From JAMXLO01 sp963850535 (GTDB taxonomy: Bacteria; Pseudomonadota; Alphaproteobacteria; Acetobacterales; Acetobacteraceae): a stretch of 64,000 bases of DNA. The DNA lies in assembly GCA_963850535.1 (NCBI GenBank), contig CAWKMC010000040.1, positions 1 to 64,000 on the forward strand, written 5' to 3'. Shown here in pieces: positions 16,916-25,848 of the stretch (positions are counted from its first letter, which is position 1; each line of letters opens with the position of its first letter). The translations under genes and the position numbers were made by a program. The notes below the pieces were generated by a model. It was not told where the DNA came from. It saw nothing but the letters and a program-made list of their open reading frames with translations, and ran no database searches.

Positions 16916-18456
16916 TACAGAGATGCTGCGATGCTGGCAAAGACACTGGCCCAGTCCCCACGCTTCGGCTGCCGGAACAGCCGCATTGTCGGGTACCAGA
17001 GGCACGTCTCGCCTTGCAGCAGCCAGCGCCAGTCCGGCACGTGCTGCAATGCCACCCACACCGGCCTCCCAAGCGCACCCGCGAGATGTGCCACCGACGT
17101 ATCAGACGTGACGATCAGATCGACGCACTGCATCACCGCTGCCGCGTCGAGGAACGCCTCGGGACCCGCGTCGAACTCCTCGCCCAGCGTCTCGATCCGC
17201 AGCCCTTCCGGTAGCGAGCGCAAGCTGATCAACTCCGTGGTGCTTTTGCAAACTGATCAGCCGCACACCGGCACCTGCGCCAGGGGCAGAAACTCGCGTA
17301 GCGGCTAATGATCGTCCGCGCTCCGCTGCGGCAGTCGGGTTGCCTTGCCAAGCGATGCCGATTCGTCGGCCATGCGTCCCGATACGCGCTCGCCACGCAG
17401 CCACCCGATCGGCATCGGCGGCGAGGTAAGGCGGCGACGGCGTGTCCATGCCCAGTAAGTGCGGCAGGCTGAGCAGTGGACACCAGACATCGAATGGTGG
17501 CAGCGCCTCGCCCACAGTGACGATCCGCCTCTCGTCTAGCACGCCGCTGAGCAGATGTCGCAGCCCCGGCTGCACCTCCAGCACCACCTCGCCGCGCTGT
17601 GCTGCCATCGGCGACATATCGGCAGAACTGGATGGTGTCGCCCAGCCCCTGCTCTGCCCGGATCAGTAGTGTGCGCCCGGCCAGGGCTTCGCCGTTCCAG
17701 CGCGGCTGCGTGCATGTCGGTATCCGCGCTGCGCCGGCCTGGAACCGCCACTCATATTCCTGCCAGCCCGGCTCGAACTTCCCCGCCAGAAGCAGGACGA
17801 CGCCCAGGTTCAGGTGCAGCACAGGATCGTTGGGCTGCCCGCGCAGCGCAGCCCGATAACACGCCTCCGCCTCGTCGAGCCGTGCGAGTTCCTTCAACAC
17901 GCTGGCCAGATTGCCTTGTGCCACCACATCCGTTGGCTGGCGCTTCACCGCCTGACGCAACGCGACCAGCGCTTCCTCCAGTTGCCCGGCCTGCCGCAAC
18001 GCCAGCCCCAGATTGTTGTACGCGTCCTGAAGGTCGGGCTTGTACCGAACAGCGGCCCGGCAAGCCGCTACCGCCTCCTCCACCCGTCCTAGATCGCTCA
18101 GGATGTTGCCCATCACCTGATACGCCTCGGCGCAGTTCCGCTTCAGCCGCACCGCCTGCTGGCAGGCTGCCAGCGCCGCATCTAATTGGCGCAGCGCCGT
18201 AGCGCTGCGGCCCTGTTGACGTGGAACATCGCCATCGATGGCTTGAGGGCTATCGCTTGATCGATGCAATCCAGAGCCGCCTGCGGCTGGCCGCATTGCG
18301 TCGCAAGGACGCCGAGCATGTGCAGGCTATCAGCATGGCCCGGCGAAGCGGCAAGCACCTCTCGGTAGACCTGCTCTGCCTCTGCAGGCGACCAGTGCGA
18401 TGTAGTCGCAGGCCGTTCTGAAAATACGCCTCAATATGGTGTTGGCGTTTGGTCAT
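16915..18456 (-). pseudogene. TPR protein with O-GlcNAc-transferase-like C-terminus, frameshifted
   Basis: Start ATG 18456 reads MTKRQHHIEAYFQNGLRLHR. Joined frames then give TPR repeats (QVYREVLAASPGHADSLHML; CAEAYQVMGNILSDLGRVEE; DAYNNLGLALRQAGQLEEAL; DEAEACYRAALRGQPNDPVL). A C-terminal glycosyltransferase-like domain follows (WNGEALAGRTLLIRAEQGLG, GDTIQFCRYV, RIGIAWQGNP, TSDTSVAHLAGALGRPVWVA, DWRWLLQGETCLWYPTMRLF). Shifts occur near 18400, 18200, 17600, 17290 and 17230. The parts are in the usual order and complete, so the intact gene encodes about 510 residues. Such cytoplasmic proteins may glycosylate flagellin or other proteins. If the indels are real, the gene is dead. Confidence 0.65.
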
Positions 18457-18580
18457 AAGCGAACCCGTAACACAGCCTCGTCGCCGAAAATATGTGACCA
18501 CATCGGAAAATTGCCGGCGGGCTGATTTCGATAATCCTTTGAAAATCAAATAAAAAACTTCTGCGCCTTCCCGCTGTGAA

Positions 18581-20223
18581 ATGCGCAAGTTTCTGCTGGC
18601 AAGCGTCGCCACGCTGGGAACCGGAGGACTGACGGGCGTCGCGCTGGCGCAGGCGCCGGCGGCCCGGTGGACCGGTCGGTGCGCCGACCAGGGCCAGCGG
18701 CCTATCCCGCCGCGCCGGCGCCGGTGGCCTACGTCAACGAGAACAACAACTATCAGGCGCCCATGCTGCCCGGCCCGCTGGCCAACCCGACGCCGGGCAC
18801 CATCGTCGTCCACTTCAACGGCAAGGTGCAGGTGGATGTCGGCGGCGTCTGGACCAGCGCTCGATCACCGGACTTTCACCGCGCCAGCCGGTTCGCCCGG
18901 TGCGAGCGCTGATCACCAGCATCGGCAGCGGCCCGTCAGCGCTAGCTACGCTCCACCTCGGCCAGTGCCGCCCACGCCGCCATCCTCGGCAACAACGGCG
19001 CCGGCACGGTCAAGCTCCAGCCGCAGAGATCGACATCTTCGCTCGCCTGTATGCGGCGCTGATGGCATGGCCACCAACGGCCTGCGCTACGGTGCGGCGA
19101 TCGAGATCCGGCAGAACTTCACCGGCGAGATCAGCAACAGCCAGTGCCAGCGCCTACCGTCAGTGGAGACACTGTTCGTCCGCCGCGCCTTCACCTACGT
19201 GGCGGGTGACAATGGGGCATCGTGCGCGTCGGGCAGGCTGACGGCCTGATCGGCATCTTCGACAACGGCGTCACCACCTTCCAGTTCCTGCCCACCGGCA
19301 ACCTGAACGGTGGCGACTGCCAGATCGATCATGCCCGCCAGCGTGCCGCCGACATATATCTTTCTGTCGCAGGCTGGCAACGAGTACGGCAATGCCAAGG
19401 CGGTCTACATGTCGCCGCAGATCGCCGGGTTCGACTTCGGCGTCCAGTATGCGCCGAACATGTCGAACGGCTTCGGCATCAGCGCTGCGGCAATAACGGC
19501 GGCTTAGCTAGCTCTTTCACCGGCGCCGGCATCGGTACCGGCATTCGATGCGGAGCCGCGACGAGCGGGTGTCCGAACATGAGTTCGGGGCCTGGCGAGT
19601 TTGATGGCTCGAAGATCATCAACCAGGTGGCGGTCGGTGCGCGTTACCAAGGCGTATTCGGTGGCCTCGGCGTGCTGGCGTATGGCGTTTACATGGTCAG
19701 TGGTCACTCGCAATATTCCGGCGCGAGTGCCGCCACCGCTGCCGGGCGCGCCAATCTAGGCATCACCGGCCTGCCGGGCAGCAAGTTCACCGGTAACTCA
19801 ATGGCCTGAACATCGGCAGCGGCGGTGTCGCCCTGACCTATGCGGGGTTCACGGTGGGTGGCAACGTCATCGGCGGTCAAAAGAACGGCTACGTCGAATC
19901 TGCAGCCGCAAGGTGCGCCGAACCAGATCGGCGTGACTGGCGGCGCTGAAGTATGTGGCCGGTCCGTTGACGGTCGGTGTCGCCCTGATGGACTACTGGG
20001 ATCAGGGCAACATACAGATGACCGGGCTGTCGCAGCACCACGCCTGGGCCGTCAACCCTGGTTTGTCCTACACGGTGGCACCCGGCTACAAGGTGTATGG
20101 CGAATACCTATACAATCAGCAGTACCAGGGTGGTGTGAACGGAGTCACTGCCGCGACCGGGACCAATGCGAACAACACGATCAAGGGCCAGGCGATCCTG
20201 GTCGGCAACGTGGTCAACTTCTG
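18581..20223 (+). pseudogene. Outer-membrane porin, heavily frameshifted
   Basis: ATG 18581 gives a signal peptide (MRKFLLASVATLGTGGLTGV, ALAQ). Joined frames read NENNNYQAPMLPGPLANPTP, TIVVHFNGKVQVDVGG, ATNGLRYGAAIEIRQNFTGE, TLFVRRAFTYVAGDN, NEYGNAKAVYMSPQIAGFDF and GARYQGVFGGLGVLAYGVYM. They end KVYGEYLYNQQYQGGVNGVT and ILVGNVVNF with TGA 20221-20223. Alternating beta strands and the terminal aromatic residue fit a trimeric general porin of this family (about 540 residues). At least seven frame changes occur. A hairpin terminator follows. Confidence 0.65.
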
Positions 20224-20250
20224 ACTTCGCGTAACGCTGTGCGTTACCGG

Positions 20251-20272
20251 CGGCGGGGAGCAGTCCCCGCCG
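20251..20272 (+). terminator. Hairpin terminator of the porin gene
   Basis: CGGCGGGGA and TCCCCGCCG form a 9-bp perfect stem with a GCAG loop, 28 bases after the porin stop codon. A weak T-rich stretch (CTCTTGCTTTG) follows. Strong stem, modest tail. Confidence 0.6.
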
Positions 20273-20353
20273 CTCTTGCTTTGATCGGAATTTTTACTGG
20301 TGCAGACGCGTATGTCAGCGTGTAGTGCGATACTTTCCTGTGGAGAAGTGCCT

Positions 20354-20617
20354 ATGCGCTTGGGTTCGACATTCGCCTTGGCCATCCCTGCCTTCGTGTC
20401 GGCAGGATTGTTGGCCTGCTCGTCCGAGCAGCATCAGAACACAACCAATCCGAACTACGGCGAAGCGCAATATAAGGCCGACCTCGCTGAATGCCGTCGG
20501 CAGAACTCGAGGACCGAATCGATCCAGGGTTACGATGTACAGAACCGGATCATTGTCGATGAGGCGAAGGCGGACGCGTGCATGACCTCCCGGGGGTGGC
20601 AGACCGTCGCCCGCTGA
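20354..20617 (+). CDS. Small lipoprotein
   Basis: ATG 20354 is preceded by TGGAGAAG. The 87-residue product begins MRLGSTFALAIPAFVSAGLL and then ACSSEQ, so the lipobox LLAC places the lipidated cysteine at residue 22. The mature part (YKADLAECRRQNSRTESIQG, ending ACMTSRGWQTVAR) has two further cysteines that could form a disulfide. It is likely anchored in the inner or outer membrane facing the periplasm. The C-terminal CMtsRGW motif is common in small uncharacterised proteobacterial lipoproteins. Confidence 0.65.
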   Translation: MRLGSTFALAIPAFVSAGLLACSSEQHQNTTNPNYGEAQYKADLAECRRQNSRTESIQGYDVQNRIIVDEAKADACMTSRGWQTVAR

Positions 20618-20620
20618 ACG

Positions 20621-21433
20621 CTACACGGTGAACTGCTCGGCGATGATCCGTTCGGACAGCACGCGGTCGGGATCGAACAGCACCGTGATGCTGGTCGAGC
20701 GGTCCTCCTGCACTGCGACGGACACCACATTGCGTGCTTCGGTGAAGTCGGCCACCGCAGCCGTCGGGCGTTTATCGGCCTCCTGCACCTCGAACAATAC
20801 CTCGGCCGTGCTGGGCAACAGCGCGCCGCGCCAGCGCCTTGGCCGGAACGCTGAAATCGGGGTCAGCGGCAGCAGGTTCGCCGATAGCGGCACGATCGGC
20901 CCGTGTGCCGAGAGGTTATAGGCGGTCGAACCAGCCGGGGTTGAGATCAGGATGCCGTCGCACATCAGCTCCGGCAGTCGCACCTTGCCGTCCACGGTCA
21001 CGCGGATCTTCGAGGTCTGGCGGAGCTGACGCAGCAGCGAGACCTCGTTGAATGCCAGCGCCTCCGCCTTGGTGCCGTCGTCGCGCACCGCGTGCATACG
21101 CAACGGATACAGCACGGCCTCCTGCGCGCGGGCCAGTCGCTCCGGCAGGTTGTCTTCGCTGAAGGTATTCATCAGGAAGCCGACCGAGCCGCAGTTCATG
21201 CCATACACCGGAATGTGCAATTCGAGCACGCGGTGGATCGTCTCCAGCATGAATCCATCGCCGCCGAGGGCCACCGCCACCGCAGCCTGCTCCAGCGGGC
21301 AGTCGCCGTAGTCGGCGACCAGGCGCTCGCGTGCCTCCAGCGCCAGCATCGTGGTCGAGGCACAGAACGCAATGCGGCCGGGAATGAACTCCCGAGGCCG
21401 GAACGTCCCCGCAGCGGGGTCGATGTCGTTCAT
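20621..21433 (-). CDS. nadK: NAD kinase
   Basis: Phosphorylates NAD to NADP with ATP in the cytoplasm. The 270-residue product has the kinase signature VAVALGGDGFML (catalytic D59 in GGDG), the NAD-binding strand YGMNCGSVGFLMN, FNEVSLLRQ and the conserved ILISTPAGSTAYNLSAHGPI. Length and motif order are normal for bacterial NadK. The ATG at 21433 is the only good start. The gene ends four bases from the convergent lipoprotein gene, leaving little room for a terminator. Confidence 0.92.
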   Translation of the reverse strand: MNDIDPAAGTFRPREFIPGRIAFCASTTMLALEARERLVADYGDCPLEQAAVAVALGGDGFMLETIHRVLELHIPVYGMNCGSVGFLMNTFSEDNLPERLARAQEAVLYPLRMHAVRDDGTKAEALAFNEVSLLRQLRQTSKIRVTVDGKVRLPELMCDGILISTPAGSTAYNLSAHGPIVPLSANLLPLTPISAFRPRRWRGALLPSTAEVLFEVQEADKRPTAAVADFTEARNVVSVAVQEDRSTSITVLFDPDRVLSERIIAEQFTV

Positions 21434-21450
21434 GTATGGTCCCGGGCGTT

Positions 21451-21480
21451 AGCCCGGCGGCCGCGGCCTGCCGCCGGGCT
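21451..21480 (-). terminator. Hairpin between nitrilase gene and nadK
   Basis: AGCCCGGCGGC (21451-21461) and GCCGCCGGGCT (21470-21480) are perfect 11-bp complements around an 8-base loop. It lies in the 82-base gap between two minus-strand genes. No T-run follows, so it may attenuate, stabilise mRNA ends or act as a terminator with Rho. Confidence 0.45.
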
Positions 21481-21515
21481 TGTCCCGGTGGCCGCGGACC
21501 GGCCTGATCCGTCCA

Positions 21516-22352
21516 TCAAACCCGCTTCCGATGTTGCAGCACAGGCATGTCGCGGCGGACCCGCTCGGTGACCTTGTGGTCGATGCGTGCCGTGGCCCAG
21601 CCGGTGCCATCGGAGACCTTCGCCGTCACGTGGCCCCACGGATCGGCGATCATCGAGTGACCGTAGGTGAAGCGCGCCTCGCCCTTGCCTTCCAGATGTT
21701 TGCCCCAGGTGGCGGGTGCGGCGAACCAGCACTGCGTCTCGATCGCGCGCGAGCGGATCATTACCTCCCAGTGGTCCTTGCCTGTTGCCAGGGTGAACGC
21801 CGACGGCAGGAAGATCACTTCGGCTCCCTGCTCGCGCAGTTTCCAAAACAGGTCAGGGAAGCGCAGGTCGTAGCATATCGCGCAGCCGACCTTGGTGCCG
21901 TCCGCTTCATAGGTGACCACCTCGTCGCCGGCGCCATAGGTGTTGCTTTCGCGATATCCGGTGCCGTCGGGCGCCACGATGTCGAACAGGTGCATCTTGC
22001 GGTACCGGGCGATCTCCTGCCCGTCCGGGTCGAACACCACTGTGGTGTTGAACAGTTTTTCCTCGCCCTTCTCGATGATCGAGCCGCCGTGCACATGCGC
22101 GCGAACCGCGCGCGCGGTCTCGCGCAGGAACTCATAGGCGGGACCGCCTGGTTCGTTGGACCCCTGTGCCGGCAGGATTTCAGCGTTGGCGTTGCGCACG
22201 GTGCGGTCGCCGCCCAGGCTGTCCCATACCTCGGGCAGCGACACGATGTCTGGCCGGTCGGCGTCGACAGCCTCACCGATAAGACGCCTGGCCTGGGCGA
22301 TGTTCGCCTCCTTGTCGGCGCCTGGATTCATCTGAACGACGCTGATGCGCAT
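21516..22352 (-). CDS. Nitrilase-superfamily carbon-nitrogen hydrolase
   Basis: A 278-residue amidase of the Nit/omega-amidase branch. The catalytic triad is visible: E41 in SLPEVWD, K119 in RYRKMHLFD and C160 in GCAICYDLRFPDLF. The typical C-terminal segment GHSMIADPWGHVTAKVSDGT is present. Start ATG 22352 (MRISVVQMNPG) is the family start; the longer open frame upstream has no family character. Likely substrates are omega-amides of oxo acids or deaminated glutathione, the usual roles of Nit1/Nit2 proteins; specificity cannot be read from the sequence. Cytoplasmic. Confidence 0.85.
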   Translation of the reverse strand: MRISVVQMNPGADKEANIAQARRLIGEAVDADRPDIVSLPEVWDSLGGDRTVRNANAEILPAQGSNEPGGPAYEFLRETARAVRAHVHGGSIIEKGEEKLFNTTVVFDPDGQEIARYRKMHLFDIVAPDGTGYRESNTYGAGDEVVTYEADGTKVGCAICYDLRFPDLFWKLREQGAEVIFLPSAFTLATGKDHWEVMIRSRAIETQCWFAAPATWGKHLEGKGEARFTYGHSMIADPWGHVTAKVSDGTGWATARIDHKVTERVRRDMPVLQHRKRV

Positions 22353-22470
22353 CGTGGGGCTCCAAAGGCAATTGGCTGCCGGCCAGAAGACCGCATGCGA
22401 TGGTCGAAGGCAACCAGGCCGCCGATCGACGTCTGTGATCGCTTTCTCGTTAAGCGCGGCGCGGCCGGGG

Positions 22471-22815
22471 CTACCGGTCCTCCGCCAGCAGTTCGTCCAG
22501 CGACCACGGGCACCCGGCTGGGAGTGCCAGCGGCGATTTCCCGTCCATGCTGTCCGGAAGGGTTCGCAGCGCACGGCGATAGATCCGGGCCGATATCAAG
22601 GGCGCTGTCGCATCGAGGGCGTGAAGCGATCCGCAGCATCGATCGCGAAGCGTCGCGCGTCAGCCTGCCAGTTCGGAACGTCCGTGCGCGTCCAGCCAAC
22701 CCATTGCTTTCAGCCGGTGCGCCATGGCCTGCATCAGGATTGAGCCGACGGCGTGGACCTGTTCGTTCCCCACGCTCTCGATCTTCTCGACGACGTTCGC
22801 CCAATCTCCTAGCGC
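22471..22815 (-). pseudogene. DUF29-like protein, frameshifted, start unclear
   Basis: Minus-strand frames read ALGDWANVVEKIESVGNEQV, HAVGSILMQAMAHRLKAMGW, and after one shift near 22668 WQADARRFAIDAADRFTPSM and RIYRRALRTLPDSM. They end LPAGCPWSLDELLAEDR at TAG 22471. The order of a DLANVxEEIExxG-type helix, a hydrophobic helix, a W...R...SMR segment and a CPWslDElL end matches DUF29. The start is uncertain because the frame overlaps the end of the upstream gene; a coupled start near 22800 is possible. Function of DUF29 is unknown. Confidence 0.4.
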
Positions 22816-23228
22816 GGCCAGTCCAGCTTCGGCTCGGTGCGCCCACCCGTCTGCCGCTGGTCCGGCTCACGCCGCACCGTTCGCGACGGCAGATCGCGCG
22901 ATTGCTGCTCCTCTAACTGGTGCGATGCCGGTGGGATCGGCGGACGAGTGATCACTGGCTTCGCGCGCGGCGACTCCGCCCTCGGCTCGGGCGCATAGAT
23001 CTCGTCGTAGTCGGGCGCGCTGGATACCTCCGGCAGCCGCAAGGACAGGTGGCGGATCTCGCCCTGGATTTCATCAAGCCTGGCCTCGATCACCTCCAGC
23101 CGGCTCTTCACGCCAATGACGCTGAACGGCATGAACAGGAAGGCCAATGCATAAAGCAGCGCCGGAACCAGCAGCACGATCGGTACCCACCACGGCAGCC
23201 AATCCGGCACAGCGAACGGAAGCGTCAT
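22809..23228 (-). CDS. Single-pass membrane protein, conserved hypothetical
   Basis: 139 residues. MTLPFAVPDWLPWWVPIVLL begins one transmembrane helix that continues to about residue 33. A helical, possibly coiled-coil segment with RLEVIEARLDEIQGEIRHLS follows, then a proline- and charge-rich disordered tail. The organisation is typical of an inner-membrane protein with a cytoplasmic or periplasmic tail. I know of no function. The gene end overlaps the DUF29-like frame, suggesting one transcript. Confidence 0.6.
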   Translation of the reverse strand: MTLPFAVPDWLPWWVPIVLLVPALLYALAFLFMPFSVIGVKSRLEVIEARLDEIQGEIRHLSLRLPEVSSAPDYDEIYAPEPRAESPRAKPVITRPPIPPASHQLEEQQSRDLPSRTVRREPDQRQTGGRTEPKLDWPR

Positions 23229-23448
23229 GTCCGCAACCTAGCATCCAAGCTCTTCGCGCCGCCAACGCGATGTATTGCCTGCAGTGAAGGTTAAAGCTGC
23301 CGCCGGTAGCGCAGAGTAGTTTATAGCAGCAATCCGGCACGGCGATGGCCGGCATTCCGCTTTGCCATCGTGAGCTACGTCACTACTTTTGCCGCGTCGC
23401 GCTGCTTACCCTGATCGCGTCCGGAAGCTATCGCCACGGAGAGCAACC
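23229..23448. other. Divergent promoter region
   Basis: 220 bases between the minus-strand membrane protein and the plus-strand STAND regulator. Short stretches are AT-rich (near 23320-23340 and 23375-23395), but no consensus promoter is clear to me. Confidence 0.3.
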
Positions 23449-25385
23449 ATGCCCGGGACAATCCGGGATCGTCTTTCGCGCAATGCACAGGCGCAACTGA
23501 TCGGGCGGGACGCCGAGCTGGGAGAGCTGAGAGAAGCGCTCGCGGTCGGAACGCCTGTGGTGTTTCACATCCACGGCCTCCCTGGGATCGGCAAGTCGGC
23601 TCTGCTAGCCGCCTTTGCCGAGTGGTCGCGCGGCCGCGCCGACAACGGTGCTGGAGATCGAATGCGGCGCCATCGAGCCCACCGAGCGGGGCGTTCTCGG
23701 TGAACTGGGCCGCCTCATCGCGTGCTCGCCATCGCTTCGTGACGTTGTCGCGGCAGCTGCCGCGCGCCCAGCCCCTGTGTTGCTACTGTTCGACCGTTAC
23801 GAACAGTTCGGATTGCTGGACACGTGGATCCGGCAGCAACTTGTGCCGTCGCTACCGGATCGCGCGCTGGTGATGTTCGCCAGCCGACTGCCTCCTTCGA
23901 AGGCATGGACCGAGGCACCGGAGTGGCAGGGCCTGTTTCGGCCCATGCCGCTCGGCACGCTGACCGACGGCGCTGCCGGGGAACTGCTGGCGCGGTTGGG
24001 GGTAACGGGGAAGGACAGGACAAGAATCGTCAGCGCAATGGCGGGACACCCGCTTGCACTGACGCTGGCCGCCCGGGCCACCCGGTCAACGACCGCAGAG
24101 CCGCTGGACACCGCAATCGCGCATCTCGCCTGGCGCTACCTGGGCGAGATTACCGATGCGAACGTCCGAGAGGCACTGCGGGTGACCTCGGTCGCGCGGC
24201 GGATCAGCCGCGACTTACTGCGCGCGGTCTTTCCGGAGAGCGATGCCGACGAAGTGTATCAGCAGCTGGCGGTACTGCCGTTCGTGACCGCAGGGCGCGA
24301 TGGGCTTGCCGTGCACGACGCGGTCCGCGAGGCGCTCGCTGCCGAATTGGAAGCGGCGGACCCGGAGCGCCATCGCAGCGCGCGCCAGCAGGCATGGCGC
24401 CATCTGCGTGAGCAGGCGCGCACGGCAGCCACGGGCGAGTTGTGGCGCAGCACCGCCGACCTGATCCACCTGATCCGCAACCCGGTGATACGCGAGGCCT
24501 TCTTTCCACGTGACGCCACCCGCGTTGCGGTTGAGCCGGCCCGGCCGGACGATCATCCGGCGATCCTGGATATGGTGGTGGCACATGACGGCGAGGCAGC
24601 GGCCAGTGCCATGCTTGGCTGGCTACGGGCATCGCCGGAACTCATTCTTTGTCGTGCGCGCACCGGAGCAGCCAGCGCAAGGGTTCTACTGTCTTCTGGA
24701 CGCAAAGACCGCCACCGCCAGCGGCGCACCGCTGGGGGACGACCCGGTGGTCGCGTGTTTTGTGCGCGACCTACAAAAGCGGCCACCGCCTAACGGGACG
24801 ACGGCGTTGTTCCTGCGCCGCTGGCTCGCGCGCGACGAGGGTGAGCGGCCCTCTCCGGTGCAGGCCTCCTGCTGGCTCGACGTGAAGCGCCATTACCTCG
24901 AACGACGGCCACGGCTCCGCCGTGTCTACCTTGCGGTTGGCGACCTCGGACCCTATGCCGCCGCGGCGGCGACGCTGGGCTTCGTGCCGCTGGCCGAGGC
25001 GGTAGTTGTCGGAAACCGGACGATGCAGGCAGCCGTGCTCGATATGGGGGCAGGGTCGGTGGACGGATGGTTGCTGCGGCTGGCGGCGGTCGAACTCGGC
25101 ATTCCGGCGCGGGCCGGTCTGCTGGATCAATCGAAACGCGCGCTGCACACCGATGGCGCTTTGGTGCCTCTTACGCGTCGAGAATTCGCGGTCATGGACT
25201 ACCTGGTCGCCAGGGAAGGCGAGGTGGTAACCCGAGACGATCTGATTCAGGACGTGTGGGGATTGCGGATCGATCCTGGCAGCAACGTCGTGGACGCGGT
25301 CGTGGCCTCGCTGCGCCGGAAGCTCGGCAGCCGGTCCGAGGCGCTCGAGACCGCGCGAGGGTTCGGTTACGTCTATCGCGCCTGA
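23449..25385 (+). CDS. STAND-type ATPase with GNAT-like and winged-helix domains, two frameshifts
   Basis: ATG 23449 follows ACGGAGAGCAACC. Walker A is HGLPGIGKSAL (K49). A shift near 23640 joins VLEIECGAIEPTERG, VLLLFDRYEQFGLL (Walker B-like) and GHPLALTLAARATRS, the usual NB-ARC/AAA_16 order. A GNAT-like segment begins RVAVEPARPDDHPAILDMVV. After a second shift near 24650 it continues VVRAPEQPAQGFYCLLDAKT. The C-terminus is an OmpR-type winged helix (PLTRREFAVMDYLVAREGEV, VVASLRRKLGSRSEALETAR). About 645 residues. Likely a signal-sensing transcription factor; ligand unknown. Confidence 0.7.
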
Positions 25386-25494
25386 AAGTTGTTTCTCATC
25401 GCTTTCTCATCTTCGGATCATGCAGCGCGCCTTCGTTCTGACTAGCGTCAGCACACCCGGCAACCGCCGTGGAATGCACGAGGAGGAGAGAACG

Positions 25495-25722
25495 ATGCCA
25501 CTGATTCAGGTCAATCTGATCGAGGAAGTGTTCAGCCCCGAACAGAAGAAGCAGATCATCAGCAAGCTGACGGACGCGATGGTGGAGGTGGAGGGCGAGG
25601 CCATGCGCGGCGTCACCTGGGTGACCATTCACGAGGTGCGCAGCGGGGATTGGGGGATCGCCGGCAAGCCACTGACCACGGCGGCCGTCAAGGAACTGGC
25701 GGCGGGCAAGGTCGCGGCGTAA
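25495..25722 (+). CDS. 4-oxalocrotonate tautomerase-family protein
   Basis: 75 residues, start ATG 25495 with strong AGGAGGAGAG. After removal of Met the N-terminal proline (PLIQVNLIEEVFSPEQKKQI) is the catalytic base of the tautomerase superfamily. The central helix QKKQIISKLTDAMVEVEG and the ITxHEVxSGDWGIAGKPLT strand region are typical. It may isomerise unsaturated keto acids or act on other small substrates. Its TAA stop codon lies in the first of three tandem repeats. Confidence 0.8.
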   Translation: MPLIQVNLIEEVFSPEQKKQIISKLTDAMVEVEGEAMRGVTWVTIHEVRSGDWGIAGKPLTTAAVKELAAGKVAA

Positions 25723-25834
25723 CCAGAGTATGGGAGGCCGGCTCTCCGGCCTCCGCGGCGTAACCATAGTATGGGAGGCCGGCTCCGGCCTCCGCGGCGT
25801 AACCAGAGTATGGGAGGCCGGCTCTCCGGCCTCC
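25714..25834. repeat. Three tandem 39-41 bp repeats, each a hairpin
   Basis: Copies at 25714-25754, 25755-25793 and 25794-25834 share GCGGCGTAACCAGAGTATGG followed by GAGGCCGGCTCTCCGGCCTC (the middle copy has one substitution and lacks CT). In each, GGAGGCCGG pairs with CCGGCCTCC around a 2-4 base loop. The first copy includes the last codons and stop of the tautomerase gene. The array ends 15 bases before the end of the convergent thiolase gene, so it may serve as a shared terminator that has expanded by slippage. Confidence 0.8.
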
Positions 25835-25848
25835 CAGGGCCATCCGCG

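Noticed and set aside
22328..22870. Arginine-rich minus-strand frame of 180 codons
   Set aside because: A high-GC shadow; the DUF29-like frame fits the same DNA much better.
24204..24632. Minus-strand frames inside the STAND gene
   Set aside because: Pro/Arg/His-rich shadow translations of a well-supported plus-strand gene.
25714..25834. Possible CRISPR array
   Set aside because: Units are directly adjacent without spacers and each is a hairpin; no cas genes are present.
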